From Mycobacterium sp. SMC-8 (lineage in GTDB: Bacteria; Actinomycetota; Actinomycetes; Mycobacteriales; Mycobacteriaceae), in NCBI RefSeq assembly GCF_025263565.1, contig NZ_CP079865.1, positions 6,448,001-6,512,000 on the forward strand: a DNA stretch of 64,000 bases, given 5' to 3'. Shown one piece after another: positions 52,784 to 60,621 of the stretch. Under the pieces are notes generated by a model. The model ran no database searches, was not told the origin of the DNA, and saw only the letters and a list, made by a program, of their open reading frames with translations. The position numbers and the translations under genes were made by a program. Numbering within the stretch: position 1 is the stretch's first letter; each line of letters starts with the position of its first letter.

Positions 52784-54132
52784 CGTCCGGCCTCCGCGGA
52801 TCCGAGATGAGGCGCCTCACCGGGCGCGGGTACCAGCACCGGCGCCGGGGTCGGTCCCGGAATCGACTGCTGGGCCGGTGCCGCCTCGGCGGGCGGCCCC
52901 GGCGGCGGCCCGCCGGGTGGCGGCGCCGGCAGCGGCGCGCGATAGGGGTAGCAGCCCGGGCCGGGCAACGGCAGCCCGGGCGGCCCGCACGGCTGGTCGC
53001 CGGGATTGCCGGTGATGGCGTCGGGAACCGTCAGTCGCGGCTCGCCGCCCTGCCCTGTCCGGGGGTAGGGCGAAGGCAGTGCCGGTGTGCCCGGCTGTCC
53101 GACGGGCGGATCGGTCAGTTCCGAGGGCAACAGCACAGTGGGGTCCAGCCCCAGATCGGAGAACGCGGAGTCGATGAAAGGCTGCAGGAACTGGCCCGGG
53201 AGCAGGTTGGCGACATAGGTCTTGAAGAACGGCCCGGACGCCACCGACTCGCCCAGCGACATCGAGTACTGCTGAAGCAGTTGGATGGACTTCTGCAGGC
53301 GTTCCTTGCGGTTGTCGATCATCGTCAGCACGCCGTTGAGCTTGTCCAGCGCGGGCCGCAGCGTTTCGCGGTTCTCGGCGATGAAGCCCAGCAGTTGATC
53401 GCTGAGCGCAGAGATGTTGCCGGAGATCTGATCAAGGGCGGCGCTCTGGTTCCGCAGCTCGATCAGCAGCGCGTTGCTGTTCGCGACCAGGCTCACGACC
53501 TGATTGCTGCGCTCGGCCAGCACCGTCGTGGCCTTCTCGGCGTTGCCCAGCAGGGATCGCAACTCGGCGTCGCGCTCGTTGAGGGTCTCCGAGAACCGCG
53601 CGACCCCCTGCACGGCAACGCGCAGTTGCGGCGGGGTGTCGGCGAACGTCGCCGACAGGACCCGCAGCGAATCAGACAGCTGATCGGTGTCGAGCCCGCT
53701 GATCGTCATCGCCAGATCGCCCAGCGCGTCGGGGAGTTGGTACGGCGACGTGGTGCGCTCGAGCGGGATCGGACCGTCGAGTTGACCCCCGCCCCGCGAG
53801 GTGATCTCCAGCATCTTGGAGCCCAGCAGGCCCTGGGTCTTGATCGCCGCCTCGGTGCGCTCACCGAGCCGGATGTCCCGGGCGATGGTGAATGTGACGC
53901 GCGCACTTGATCCGTCCAACTCGATGGACTTGACGTCGCCCACGGTGAATCCCGAAACCTGCACGTCTTCACCGGTTTTCAGGCCGCCCGCCTCGGCGAA
54001 GTAGGCCGAGTACTCCTTGCCCTGCAGAAACGGCAGCCTGTCGTAGTTCAACGACCCCAGCACGATGCCGATCGTGGCCGCCAGCCCGACGACGCCGACG
54101 ACGAGTTGGTTGCGTTCACTGAAGGACTTCAT
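52780..54132 (-). CDS. mceC: Mce family protein MceC
   Basis: A 450-residue Mce protein: membrane helix (LVVGVVGLAATIGIVLGSL), MCE domain (SAYFAEAGGLKTGEDVQVSG, GDVKSIEL), helical region and a very proline-rich C-terminus (PAPPPGGPPPGPPAEAAP) likely exposed in the envelope. ATG 54132 was chosen because it forms the ATGA overlap with mceB; GTG 54144 is also in frame. Confidence 0.9.
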   Translation of the reverse strand: MKSFSERNQLVVGVVGLAATIGIVLGSLNYDRLPFLQGKEYSAYFAEAGGLKTGEDVQVSGFTVGDVKSIELDGSSARVTFTIARDIRLGERTEAAIKTQGLLGSKMLEITSRGGGQLDGPIPLERTTSPYQLPDALGDLAMTISGLDTDQLSDSLRVLSATFADTPPQLRVAVQGVARFSETLNERDAELRSLLGNAEKATTVLAERSNQVVSLVANSNALLIELRNQSAALDQISGNISALSDQLLGFIAENRETLRPALDKLNGVLTMIDNRKERLQKSIQLLQQYSMSLGESVASGPFFKTYVANLLPGQFLQPFIDSAFSDLGLDPTVLLPSELTDPPVGQPGTPALPSPYPRTGQGGEPRLTVPDAITGNPGDQPCGPPGLPLPGPGCYPYRAPLPAPPPGGPPPGPPAEAAPAQQSIPGPTPAPVLVPAPGEAPHLGSAEAGR

Positions 54133-55169
54133 CGCGGCGCGCACCTCCCGGTGGACTGGCCGGCGACCTTGACGTACACCGGCTGCCCGCCCTTACCGTT
54201 GAGCTTCAGCACGATGTCGCACAGGTAGAAGCTGAAGAAGTCACCGTAGATGCCTTGGCGCGCCAGCGCTTGATACGCGTCCGGGAGCGTGTTGAGGAAG
54301 TTGTCGAAGTACTCGTGATCGGCCACCACGATCGCCGCGGAGCGGTCGGTCTCCCGAACCGTCTTGGCCAGCGGCGGACGAGCCTGTGTGAGCAGGTCCG
54401 CGACGGTGGCGGCCGCGGCGTTCGTATACGCCAGGCCGTTGCTCAGGTCCTCTTTGCGATCCCGCAGCGTCTGCACCAGGTCGGCGAGCGCGTCGATCGC
54501 CTTGGCGAACTGGTCGTTCTGATCACCGAGCGAGCCCAGCACGACGTTGAGGTTGGTGATCACCTGGCCGATCAGCTGGTCCCGGTCGGCCAGCGTGCTC
54601 GTAAGGGTCGCAGTCTGCGCCAGGAACGAGTTGATCGTCCCGCCCTGTCCCTGCAGGGCCGAGATCAGCTGACCCGACAGTGCGTTCACCTGCTCGGGAT
54701 CCAGCGCCCGGAACAGGGGCCGGAATCCACCGATCAGCGCGTCGAGGTCCAGCGCCGGCGCGGTGCGGGCCATCGGAATCGTCTCTCCGGGTTCGAGAGT
54801 CGTCGTCGCGCCGGCCCCCTCCTGCAGCGCCAGATAGCGCCCACCGATCAGGTCGTCGTACCGGATGACGGCCCTGCTGCCCTCGGTCAGCACCACCGAC
54901 TGATCCGCGGTGAACTCGACCAACGCCGTCGTGTCCGGCTGAATGGCGACCTTTTTGACCTTGCCCACCTCGACGCCGGCGATGCGGACGAAGTCCCCGT
55001 TCTCCAGCCCGGTCACATTGGCGAACGCAGCCTTGTAGGTGTGGGTCTTCTCCCCGAAACGCATCTGACCGAACACCGCGAACAATCCGAAAACACCGAT
55101 CAGGCACACAGTCAGGAACGCGCCGAGACGCACGGCGTCGTGGCGCACCCTGGTTGTCAAGCCCGGCAT
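54129..55169 (-). CDS. mceB: Mce family protein MceB
   Basis: A 346-residue Mce protein, the shortest of the six as usual for MceB: membrane helix (LGAFLTVCLIGVFGLFAVF), MCE domain (YKAAFANVTGLENGDFVRIA, GKVKKVAI), helical region and a short end with two cysteines (FYLCDIVL, GRCAPR) and no long tail. It starts 34 bases after mceA. Confidence 0.9.
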   Translation of the reverse strand: MPGLTTRVRHDAVRLGAFLTVCLIGVFGLFAVFGQMRFGEKTHTYKAAFANVTGLENGDFVRIAGVEVGKVKKVAIQPDTTALVEFTADQSVVLTEGSRAVIRYDDLIGGRYLALQEGAGATTTLEPGETIPMARTAPALDLDALIGGFRPLFRALDPEQVNALSGQLISALQGQGGTINSFLAQTATLTSTLADRDQLIGQVITNLNVVLGSLGDQNDQFAKAIDALADLVQTLRDRKEDLSNGLAYTNAAAATVADLLTQARPPLAKTVRETDRSAAIVVADHEYFDNFLNTLPDAYQALARQGIYGDFFSFYLCDIVLKLNGKGGQPVYVKVAGQSTGRCAPR

Positions 55170-55203
55170 GGCGGTGTACCTCTCCTCGCTCTTGCGACGG
55201 CGG

Positions 55204-56652
55204 TCATGGTTTCGGAGCCGCCTCGCGCGGCAACGGCACGGGTGGTCGGGGCGTCGGCTGCATCTGCGCCGGGTGGTGCACGATGAACGGCTCGGAGCCG
55301 GGCCTCGGTCCGGGGTCCCGCGGCGCCATCGGGGGCGGTGCCGGTGGCAGTCCCGGCCACAGCGGGGTGCCGTCCGGTGCGTACAGGTCCGCGCCATAGG
55401 CGGGCGCGCCCGGATACGGAACCGGACCGATCGCGGGTCCGCCGAAGAGGTTGCGGATGCTCGGCGGTTCCGGCACCGCCCGGGTGACAGGCAGGTAGTT
55501 GGCCCAGGCCGGGAAACCGATGCCCGGATTGGGCCGCCAGTCGATCCCGGTGCCGAATCCGGTGTTGGTGACCAGGTTTCGCACGGGCCAGTTCTTGGCG
55601 ACGTCGGGCAGCGAACCGCAGCTCGGTTTGCCGCCCGGCCCGCCCTTGGCGCCGATGATCGGCAGGTTGTCCGGGTAGTGGTACGGGTCATCGCCGAGCG
55701 TCAGCCCGACGTCGAGCACCAACGTTCGTCCGTTGCCGCCCGGCGCCTCGTAGCCGCCGGTGTCGAGCAGGGTCTTCGCCCCCGTCAGCAGGCAGGTGTA
55801 GGACGGGCTGTACTTGTGCAGCAGGTTCGTGGTCGGCTCGAGCACGTTGACGGCCTTGATGAGGTTGGCCTGGTTGGGCGCCAGCAAGCTGATGCCGCTG
55901 TTGGAGAGTCCCGTGGTGGCCAGCAGCAGAGCATCCAGCTGGGTGGCGCGGGCGGTGATGGTCGTGCTGGTGGTGCTGAGCGCATCCAGGGTGGTCAGGA
56001 TGTCCTGCGCGGCAGCGCTGTACGTGTCGTTGAAATCTCGTAGCGCCCGCCAGTCGGCGGCGATCGTGTCGCTGCGCGGATTCAGCTGGAGCAGGACCTG
56101 ATTCGCGTCGGTGGTGGCCTGGCCGATTCGCTCGCCCTGCCCACGGACACCGTCGGCCAGCGCTGACAGGGTGCTGTTGAGCTTGGCCACGTCGATGCGC
56201 TCGATGATGTCGACGATGTTCTGGAACACCGTGTTGGCTTCGACGGTGACATTGCGGGACTCGATCACCTGCCCGGCTTGCAGCTGTCCCTGGGGATTCT
56301 CCGGATAGACCAGGTCGACGAACTTGGCACCGAAGACCGTGGTCGCCCGGATCTGACCTTCGACGTTGGCCGGGATGAACGCGATCTTGTCCTTGTCGAT
56401 CTCCAGCGTCAGCGCCACCGGTTGGCTGCCGCCCTGGATGGCGGAGACCCGCCCGACCTGGACACCGCGCAGCTTGACCTTGGAGTTGGTCTCCATCACC
56501 AGGCCCGCACGTTCAGAGGTCAAGGTCACCGTTTCGTGCGGCTTGAACGTGCCGAAGAACAACGAGTACGTCAGCCACAGGGCGACCGCGAGCAGGACGA
56601 GCAGGATCAGCGTGTACCACGCCGGATGCAGGCCCTCGTCGTGTTGGTCCAT
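55204..56652 (-). CDS. mceA: Mce family protein MceA
   Basis: A 482-residue Mce protein: membrane helix (YTLILLVLLAVALWLTYSLF), MCE domain (VTLTSERAGLVMETNSKVKL, GRVSAIQGG), helical needle region, then the cholesterol_porter-type C-terminal domain and a proline-rich tail. First Mce subunit after the permeases, one base after yrbEB. The operon type (mce1, mce4 and so on) cannot be told from context. Confidence 0.9.
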   Translation of the reverse strand: MDQHDEGLHPAWYTLILLVLLAVALWLTYSLFFGTFKPHETVTLTSERAGLVMETNSKVKLRGVQVGRVSAIQGGSQPVALTLEIDKDKIAFIPANVEGQIRATTVFGAKFVDLVYPENPQGQLQAGQVIESRNVTVEANTVFQNIVDIIERIDVAKLNSTLSALADGVRGQGERIGQATTDANQVLLQLNPRSDTIAADWRALRDFNDTYSAAAQDILTTLDALSTTSTTITARATQLDALLLATTGLSNSGISLLAPNQANLIKAVNVLEPTTNLLHKYSPSYTCLLTGAKTLLDTGGYEAPGGNGRTLVLDVGLTLGDDPYHYPDNLPIIGAKGGPGGKPSCGSLPDVAKNWPVRNLVTNTGFGTGIDWRPNPGIGFPAWANYLPVTRAVPEPPSIRNLFGGPAIGPVPYPGAPAYGADLYAPDGTPLWPGLPPAPPPMAPRDPGPRPGSEPFIVHHPAQMQPTPRPPVPLPREAAPKP

Positions 56653-56653
56653 G

Positions 56654-57508
56654 TCAGCCCGCCAGATTGAAGTTGCCGGACTGGCCGTAGACGGCGAGCG
56701 AGAGGAGCACCAGCACGGACGCCGAGACGATCAGCGAGGTGCGCACCGCCCGCCCGACGGCCTCCCCGACGCCTGCCGGCCCGCCGCGCGCGGTGTAGCC
56801 GTAATAGGTGTGCACGAGCATGATGATCACCGACAACACGATGCACTGCCCGAACGACCACATCAGGTCGGTGGGGTTGAGGAACGTCTTGAAGTAGTGG
56901 TCGTAGACGCCCGTCGACTGGCCGTAGATCACGGTCGTACCGAACCGCGCCGCCCAGAACGCCATCAGCACACCCACGCAGTACAGCGGGATCACCACGA
57001 GGAAGCCGGCGACCACCCTGGTCGAGGCGAGGAACGCGATGGACCGGATGCCCATCACCTCGAGCGCGTCGATCTCCTCGTTGATCCGCATGGCGCCCAG
57101 TTGTGCGGTGGCGCCGGCGCCGATGGTGGCCGACAACGCGATCGCGGTGGTGGCCGGTGCGATCAGCCGAACGTTGAAGTAGGCCGACACGAAGCCGGTC
57201 AGCGCCTCGACGCCGAGTTCGGAGAAGTCGCTGTAGCCCTGCACCGCCACCAGCGCGCCGGTGGTGACCGTCAGGAAGCCGACGATCGCGACCGTCCCGC
57301 CGATGACGATGAGCGCCCCCGCCCCGAGCCCCATCTGGGCGACGATCCGGATCAACTCGACGCTGTAGTGGCTGAAGACGTAGCCGACGGAGCGCAATGT
57401 GCGGCCGTAGAACTTCGTCTGCACCCCGATGTCGATCCAGGGATCGGCGACGGAGCGGAACCGGCCTTTCAGCCACGGGAACTGGGAATGGGGCCGAGCG
57501 ACTGTCAT
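56654..57508 (-). CDS. yrbEB: MlaE/YrbE-family permease YrbEB
   Basis: A 284-residue MlaE-family permease with five to six helices and the signature EEIDALEVMGIRSIAFL. Together with YrbEA it forms the inner-membrane permease of the Mce importer, energised by an MceG-type ATPase encoded elsewhere. ATG at 57508 forms an ATGA overlap with yrbEA. Confidence 0.9.
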   Translation of the reverse strand: MTVARPHSQFPWLKGRFRSVADPWIDIGVQTKFYGRTLRSVGYVFSHYSVELIRIVAQMGLGAGALIVIGGTVAIVGFLTVTTGALVAVQGYSDFSELGVEALTGFVSAYFNVRLIAPATTAIALSATIGAGATAQLGAMRINEEIDALEVMGIRSIAFLASTRVVAGFLVVIPLYCVGVLMAFWAARFGTTVIYGQSTGVYDHYFKTFLNPTDLMWSFGQCIVLSVIIMLVHTYYGYTARGGPAGVGEAVGRAVRTSLIVSASVLVLLSLAVYGQSGNFNLAG

Positions 57509-58272
57509 AGCGTGATCTTGATCGCTACGGCCGTCGCGACGATGTTGATCGCGAACAGCGCCATGAAGGTGAACACCACGGTCTCGTTCACCGCGTTGCC
57601 GACCCCAGCCGGGCCGCCACGCACGGAAATCCCTTTGTAGCAGGCGATCAGACCGGCGGAGAGCCCGAACAACGCGGCCTTCATCAACGCGATCACCACA
57701 TCGGCGGTACCGATGATCAGCGTCAGGCCCGCCGCGAACGCGCCCGGCGACACGTGCTGGATGTACACGACGAAGAAGTAGGCCCCCGACAGGCCGACGA
57801 GGATCACGGTCGCCGACAGCGCCAGCGACACGACCATGGCGGCCAGCACCCGGGGAACCACAAGGGCCTGAATGGGATTGATGCCCATCACCCGCAGTGC
57901 GTCGAGTTCCTCGCGGATGGTGCGGGCGCCCAGATCGGCACACATCGCGGTGGCCCCCGCGCCGGCGACCACCAACACGGTCACGATCGGCCCGATCTGG
58001 CGGACGGTGCCGAGCGCAGCTCCGGTCCCGGAGAAGTCCGCGGCGCCGAGCTCGGTCAGCAGGATCGTTGTGATGAAGGTGAGCAGCACGGTGTAGGGAA
58101 TCGTCAGCAGCAGCGTCGGCACAATCGACACCCGAGCGACGAACCAGGCCTGGGAGATGAACTCACGCCACGCAAACGGCGGCTGGAACATCGCCACGAA
58201 GGTGTCCAGCGCCATCGAGAAGAAGCCGCCGAAAGCGCGCACGGGCTTGGCGATCACGTCAGAAGCGACCAT
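57505..58272 (-). CDS. yrbEA: MlaE/YrbE-family permease YrbEA
   Basis: A 255-residue MlaE-family permease with the signature GARTIREELDALRVMGINPI and the conserved ending GGPAGVGNAVNETVVFTFM. First structural gene of the mce operon. ATG at 58272 directly follows the stop of a possible 10-codon leader ORF, within which its GGGGAGGGG ribosome binding site lies. No fadD5-like or regulator gene precedes it. Confidence 0.9.
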   Translation of the reverse strand: MVASDVIAKPVRAFGGFFSMALDTFVAMFQPPFAWREFISQAWFVARVSIVPTLLLTIPYTVLLTFITTILLTELGAADFSGTGAALGTVRQIGPIVTVLVVAGAGATAMCADLGARTIREELDALRVMGINPIQALVVPRVLAAMVVSLALSATVILVGLSGAYFFVVYIQHVSPGAFAAGLTLIIGTADVVIALMKAALFGLSAGLIACYKGISVRGGPAGVGNAVNETVVFTFMALFAINIVATAVAIKITL

Positions 58273-58305
58273 CTATCCGCCCCTCCCCGTGTGCACCTCA
58301 GCCAT
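58273..58305 (-). CDS. Possible 10-residue leader peptide before yrbEA
   Basis: A tiny ORF (MAEVHTGRGG, TAG stop) begins with ATG four bases after a perfect GGAGG (58310-58314) and ends with TAG immediately before the yrbEA ATG. Its last codons contain the yrbEA ribosome binding site, so its translation could couple to, or hinder, yrbEA initiation. Too short for homology evidence; it may be fortuitous. Confidence 0.35.
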   Translation of the reverse strand: MAEVHTGRGG

Positions 58306-58449
58306 AGGTCCTCCGACAACCGGCCTGGCCCCGATTCGGGTGGGGCTGAGGTTACACAGCCGAGGACGCGCAGAACCGTATATCAACAAATTCTGAGCTG
58401 GCAATACGAACGCCGTCGGGCGAGCTGAGACCGACTGGATACGTCGTGA

Positions 58450-58923
58450 CTAGATACCCCGGACGGCGCCTTCGAGCTCGGCGATCACGATCCTGCGCAT
58501 GCCCAGCATCGCCTTGGTCGCCGCCGCCGCCCGCGCGGGATCCGGATCGCCGATCAATTCACTGAGCCGGTCCGGCACGATCTGCCAGCTCAGCCCGTAG
58601 CGGTCCTTGAGCCAACCGCACTGCGATTCCTGGCCACCGTCGACCAGCCGGTCCCAGTAGTGATCGACCTCGTCCTGGTCACGGCAGGCGACGGTGAACG
58701 ACACGGCCTCGGTGAACGGGAACTGCGGCCCGCCGTTGATGGCGATGAAGCGCTGACCGTCGAGCGTGAACGTCGCCGTCACCACCTCGCCGGGAGTCCC
58801 GGGGCCGGCGTCGGTGTAGCGCGCGACGGACTCGACGGCGGAGTTCGGGAAGATCGCGGTGTAGAACGCGACCGCCTCCTCCAGGTTGTCGTCGAACCAC
58901 AGCGACGGCGTGATGGCGGGCAT
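58450..58923 (-). CDS. VOC-family protein (PhnB/glyoxalase-like)
   Basis: A 157-residue vicinal-oxygen-chelate fold protein with the PhnB-like pattern: LWFDDNLEEAVAFYTAIFPN, VTATFTLDGQRFIAINGGP and SQCGWLKDRYGLSWQIVP. Relatives are called 3-demethylubiquinone methyltransferase-like; function is unknown. ATG at 58923. Confidence 0.85.
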   Translation of the reverse strand: MPAITPSLWFDDNLEEAVAFYTAIFPNSAVESVARYTDAGPGTPGEVVTATFTLDGQRFIAINGGPQFPFTEAVSFTVACRDQDEVDHYWDRLVDGGQESQCGWLKDRYGLSWQIVPDRLSELIGDPDPARAAAATKAMLGMRRIVIAELEGAVRGI

Positions 58924-59001
58924 GGCAGCTCCTTCGGTCGAACAGTGTCCTGCCCGTTCCGACTCGGCGACGCCCCGCCACTCATCGGCGGGCGCCGCGA
59001 T

Positions 59002-59601
59002 TCACCGTGGGCCGGTGGCTCCGACCGCCCGCAGCGCAAAATCCAGCACCGTCTCCTGGGCCTGCTTGCGGATCTGCGGATCGTCGCTGTTTTGGTTGCC
59101 GAGCACCCTGCTGACCACCGCATTGATCGCGACGGCATCGATCTCGGGTTCGGTAAGCGGGAAAGAGCCGTCATGCCGGCCACGGCGCAGGATCTCCGAC
59201 AGCGACCGCTCACGGTCGGCGTGAAAGCGCTCCCTCAGCTCGCGGTAGCCTCTGGCCGCTCGGACCTCCTCGGAGTCGATGACGGTCAGCTGCAGTCGCT
59301 GCTGCGGGTCCACCACGAGGTCGAACACGGCGGCGATCCACGCCGCGAGCTGGTCGGTCGGTGTGCCGACCGCGGCGTCGGCGACCGCGTCCACCGCAGC
59401 GACGACCGCCTCGCACTCCTGCTGCAGCAACGCCAGGAAGAGGTCGTCCTTCGACAGAAAATGCCGGTAGAACGCCCGGCTGGACACTCCGGCCCCACGC
59501 AGGATCGCCGACACCGGAACAGGTCCGGAGTGCGGTTCTGCCAGGCAGCGGTATGCGGCGGTGATGATGCGCCGTCGATCGTCATCGTGATGACCCCCCA
59601 T
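59002..59601 (-). CDS. TetR-family regulator
   Basis: A 199-residue TetR regulator with helix-turn-helix VPVSAILRGAGVSSRAFYRHF and a helical C-terminal domain. ATG 59601 was chosen as the first start directly before the helix-turn-helix; upstream in-frame starts are possible. Divergent, 106 bases away, from the alpha/beta hydrolase gene, which it may control. Confidence 0.8.
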   Translation of the reverse strand: MGGHHDDDRRRIITAAYRCLAEPHSGPVPVSAILRGAGVSSRAFYRHFLSKDDLFLALLQQECEAVVAAVDAVADAAVGTPTDQLAAWIAAVFDLVVDPQQRLQLTVIDSEEVRAARGYRELRERFHADRERSLSEILRRGRHDGSFPLTEPEIDAVAINAVVSRVLGNQNSDDPQIRKQAQETVLDFALRAVGATGPR

Positions 59602-59707
59602 TGTCACAACCGTAAATATTACTGTCCGCAGGGTTGACCCGGCCCCGGGACGGCAACCACCCGCCCGCGCAGTAGCGTGATCGCGGGGACCAGCCGAGAG
59701 GACGCCC

Positions 59708-60580
59708 GTGAGCACCACCTGCAACGAACCAAGGACCGTCACCTTCCGCGGCGCCGAAGACCTGACACTTGTGGCCGACGAGTGGAACAAGCCTGCGGAG
59801 ACCGCCGGGTTCGACGCCACCCGCCCCTCGGTGCTCATGCTGCACGGCGGTGGGCAGAACCGGTTCTCCTGGAAGAAGACCGGAAAGATCCTGGCCGGTG
59901 AGGGTTTGCACGTGGTCGCGCTCGACAGCCGCGGCCACGGTGACAGCGACCGCTCCCCCGACGCGAACTACACCGTCGAGTCGCTGTGTGCCGACACCTG
60001 CGCGGTGCTCGACCAGATCGGGCGGCCGACCGTGCTCATCGGCGCCAGCATGGGCGGCCTGACCGGGATTCTGACGGCCCGGCAGGCCGGTGCCGGGCGC
60101 GTGGCGCGGTTGATCCTCGTCGATGTGGTGCCGCGCTACGAGAAGGAAGGCAGCGCCCGCATCCGCGATTTCATGTTCAGTCACGTTCACGGCTTCGACT
60201 CACTGGAGCAGGCCGCCGACGCGGTGGCCGCGTATCTGCCGCACCGGACGAAACCCCGCAGCCCCGAAGGCCTCAAGAAGAATCTGCGGCGTCGCAACGG
60301 CCGGTGGTACTGGCATTGGGATCCGGCGTTTCTGACCAAGCCGAACGAGGACCCGTTCGTGCGGGTCGAGCTGCTCGAGCAGGCGGCGATCGAGTTGACG
60401 ATCCCGATCCTGCTGGTGCGCGGGAAACTGTCCGATGTGGTGAGCGAGGAAGCGGTGTACGACTTCCTGGCGAAGGTCCCGGCTGCCGAGTTCGTCGAGC
60501 TCTCCGGTGCCGGACACACCGCAGCCGGGGACGACAACGACGCGTTCTCGGACGTCGTCACAGAGTTTGTGTTGCGATGA
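59708..60580 (+). CDS. Alpha/beta hydrolase (epoxide hydrolase-like)
   Basis: A 290-residue alpha/beta hydrolase: oxyanion-loop HGGGQNRFSW, LDSRGHGDSDRS, nucleophile Ser in IGASMGG and catalytic His in LSGAGHTAAGDD. A Ser nucleophile argues for esterase or lactonase rather than true epoxide hydrolase activity. GTG start at 59708. Its stop lies in a copy of the stop-codon-anchored repeat, which also forms the start region of the next gene, so the two may be coupled. Confidence 0.8.
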   Translation: MSTTCNEPRTVTFRGAEDLTLVADEWNKPAETAGFDATRPSVLMLHGGGQNRFSWKKTGKILAGEGLHVVALDSRGHGDSDRSPDANYTVESLCADTCAVLDQIGRPTVLIGASMGGLTGILTARQAGAGRVARLILVDVVPRYEKEGSARIRDFMFSHVHGFDSLEQAADAVAAYLPHRTKPRSPEGLKKNLRRRNGRWYWHWDPAFLTKPNEDPFVRVELLEQAAIELTIPILLVRGKLSDVVSEEAVYDFLAKVPAAEFVELSGAGHTAAGDDNDAFSDVVTEFVLR

Positions 60581-60621
60581 GCGCTCGGGCGAAGAGCATG
60601 GTGCACCAGTGAGCGCTCGGG
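60577..60621 (+). repeat. Third locus of the stop-codon-anchored repeat
   Basis: ATGAGCGCTCGGGCGAAGA at 60577-60595 differs from the 201-219 core at 2 of 19 bases, and its TGA is the stop of the hydrolase gene. TGAGCGCTCGGG recurs 32 bases later (60610-60621), where it supplies the GTG start and first codons of the aminotransferase gene. The spacing is close to the 31-bp period of the array at 199. Confidence 0.8.

Noticed and set aside
47294..58305. Assignment of the mce operon as mce4 (sterol import)
   Set aside because: None of the flanking sterol-degradation genes seen around mce4 are present, and the sequence alone does not separate the mce types with confidence.
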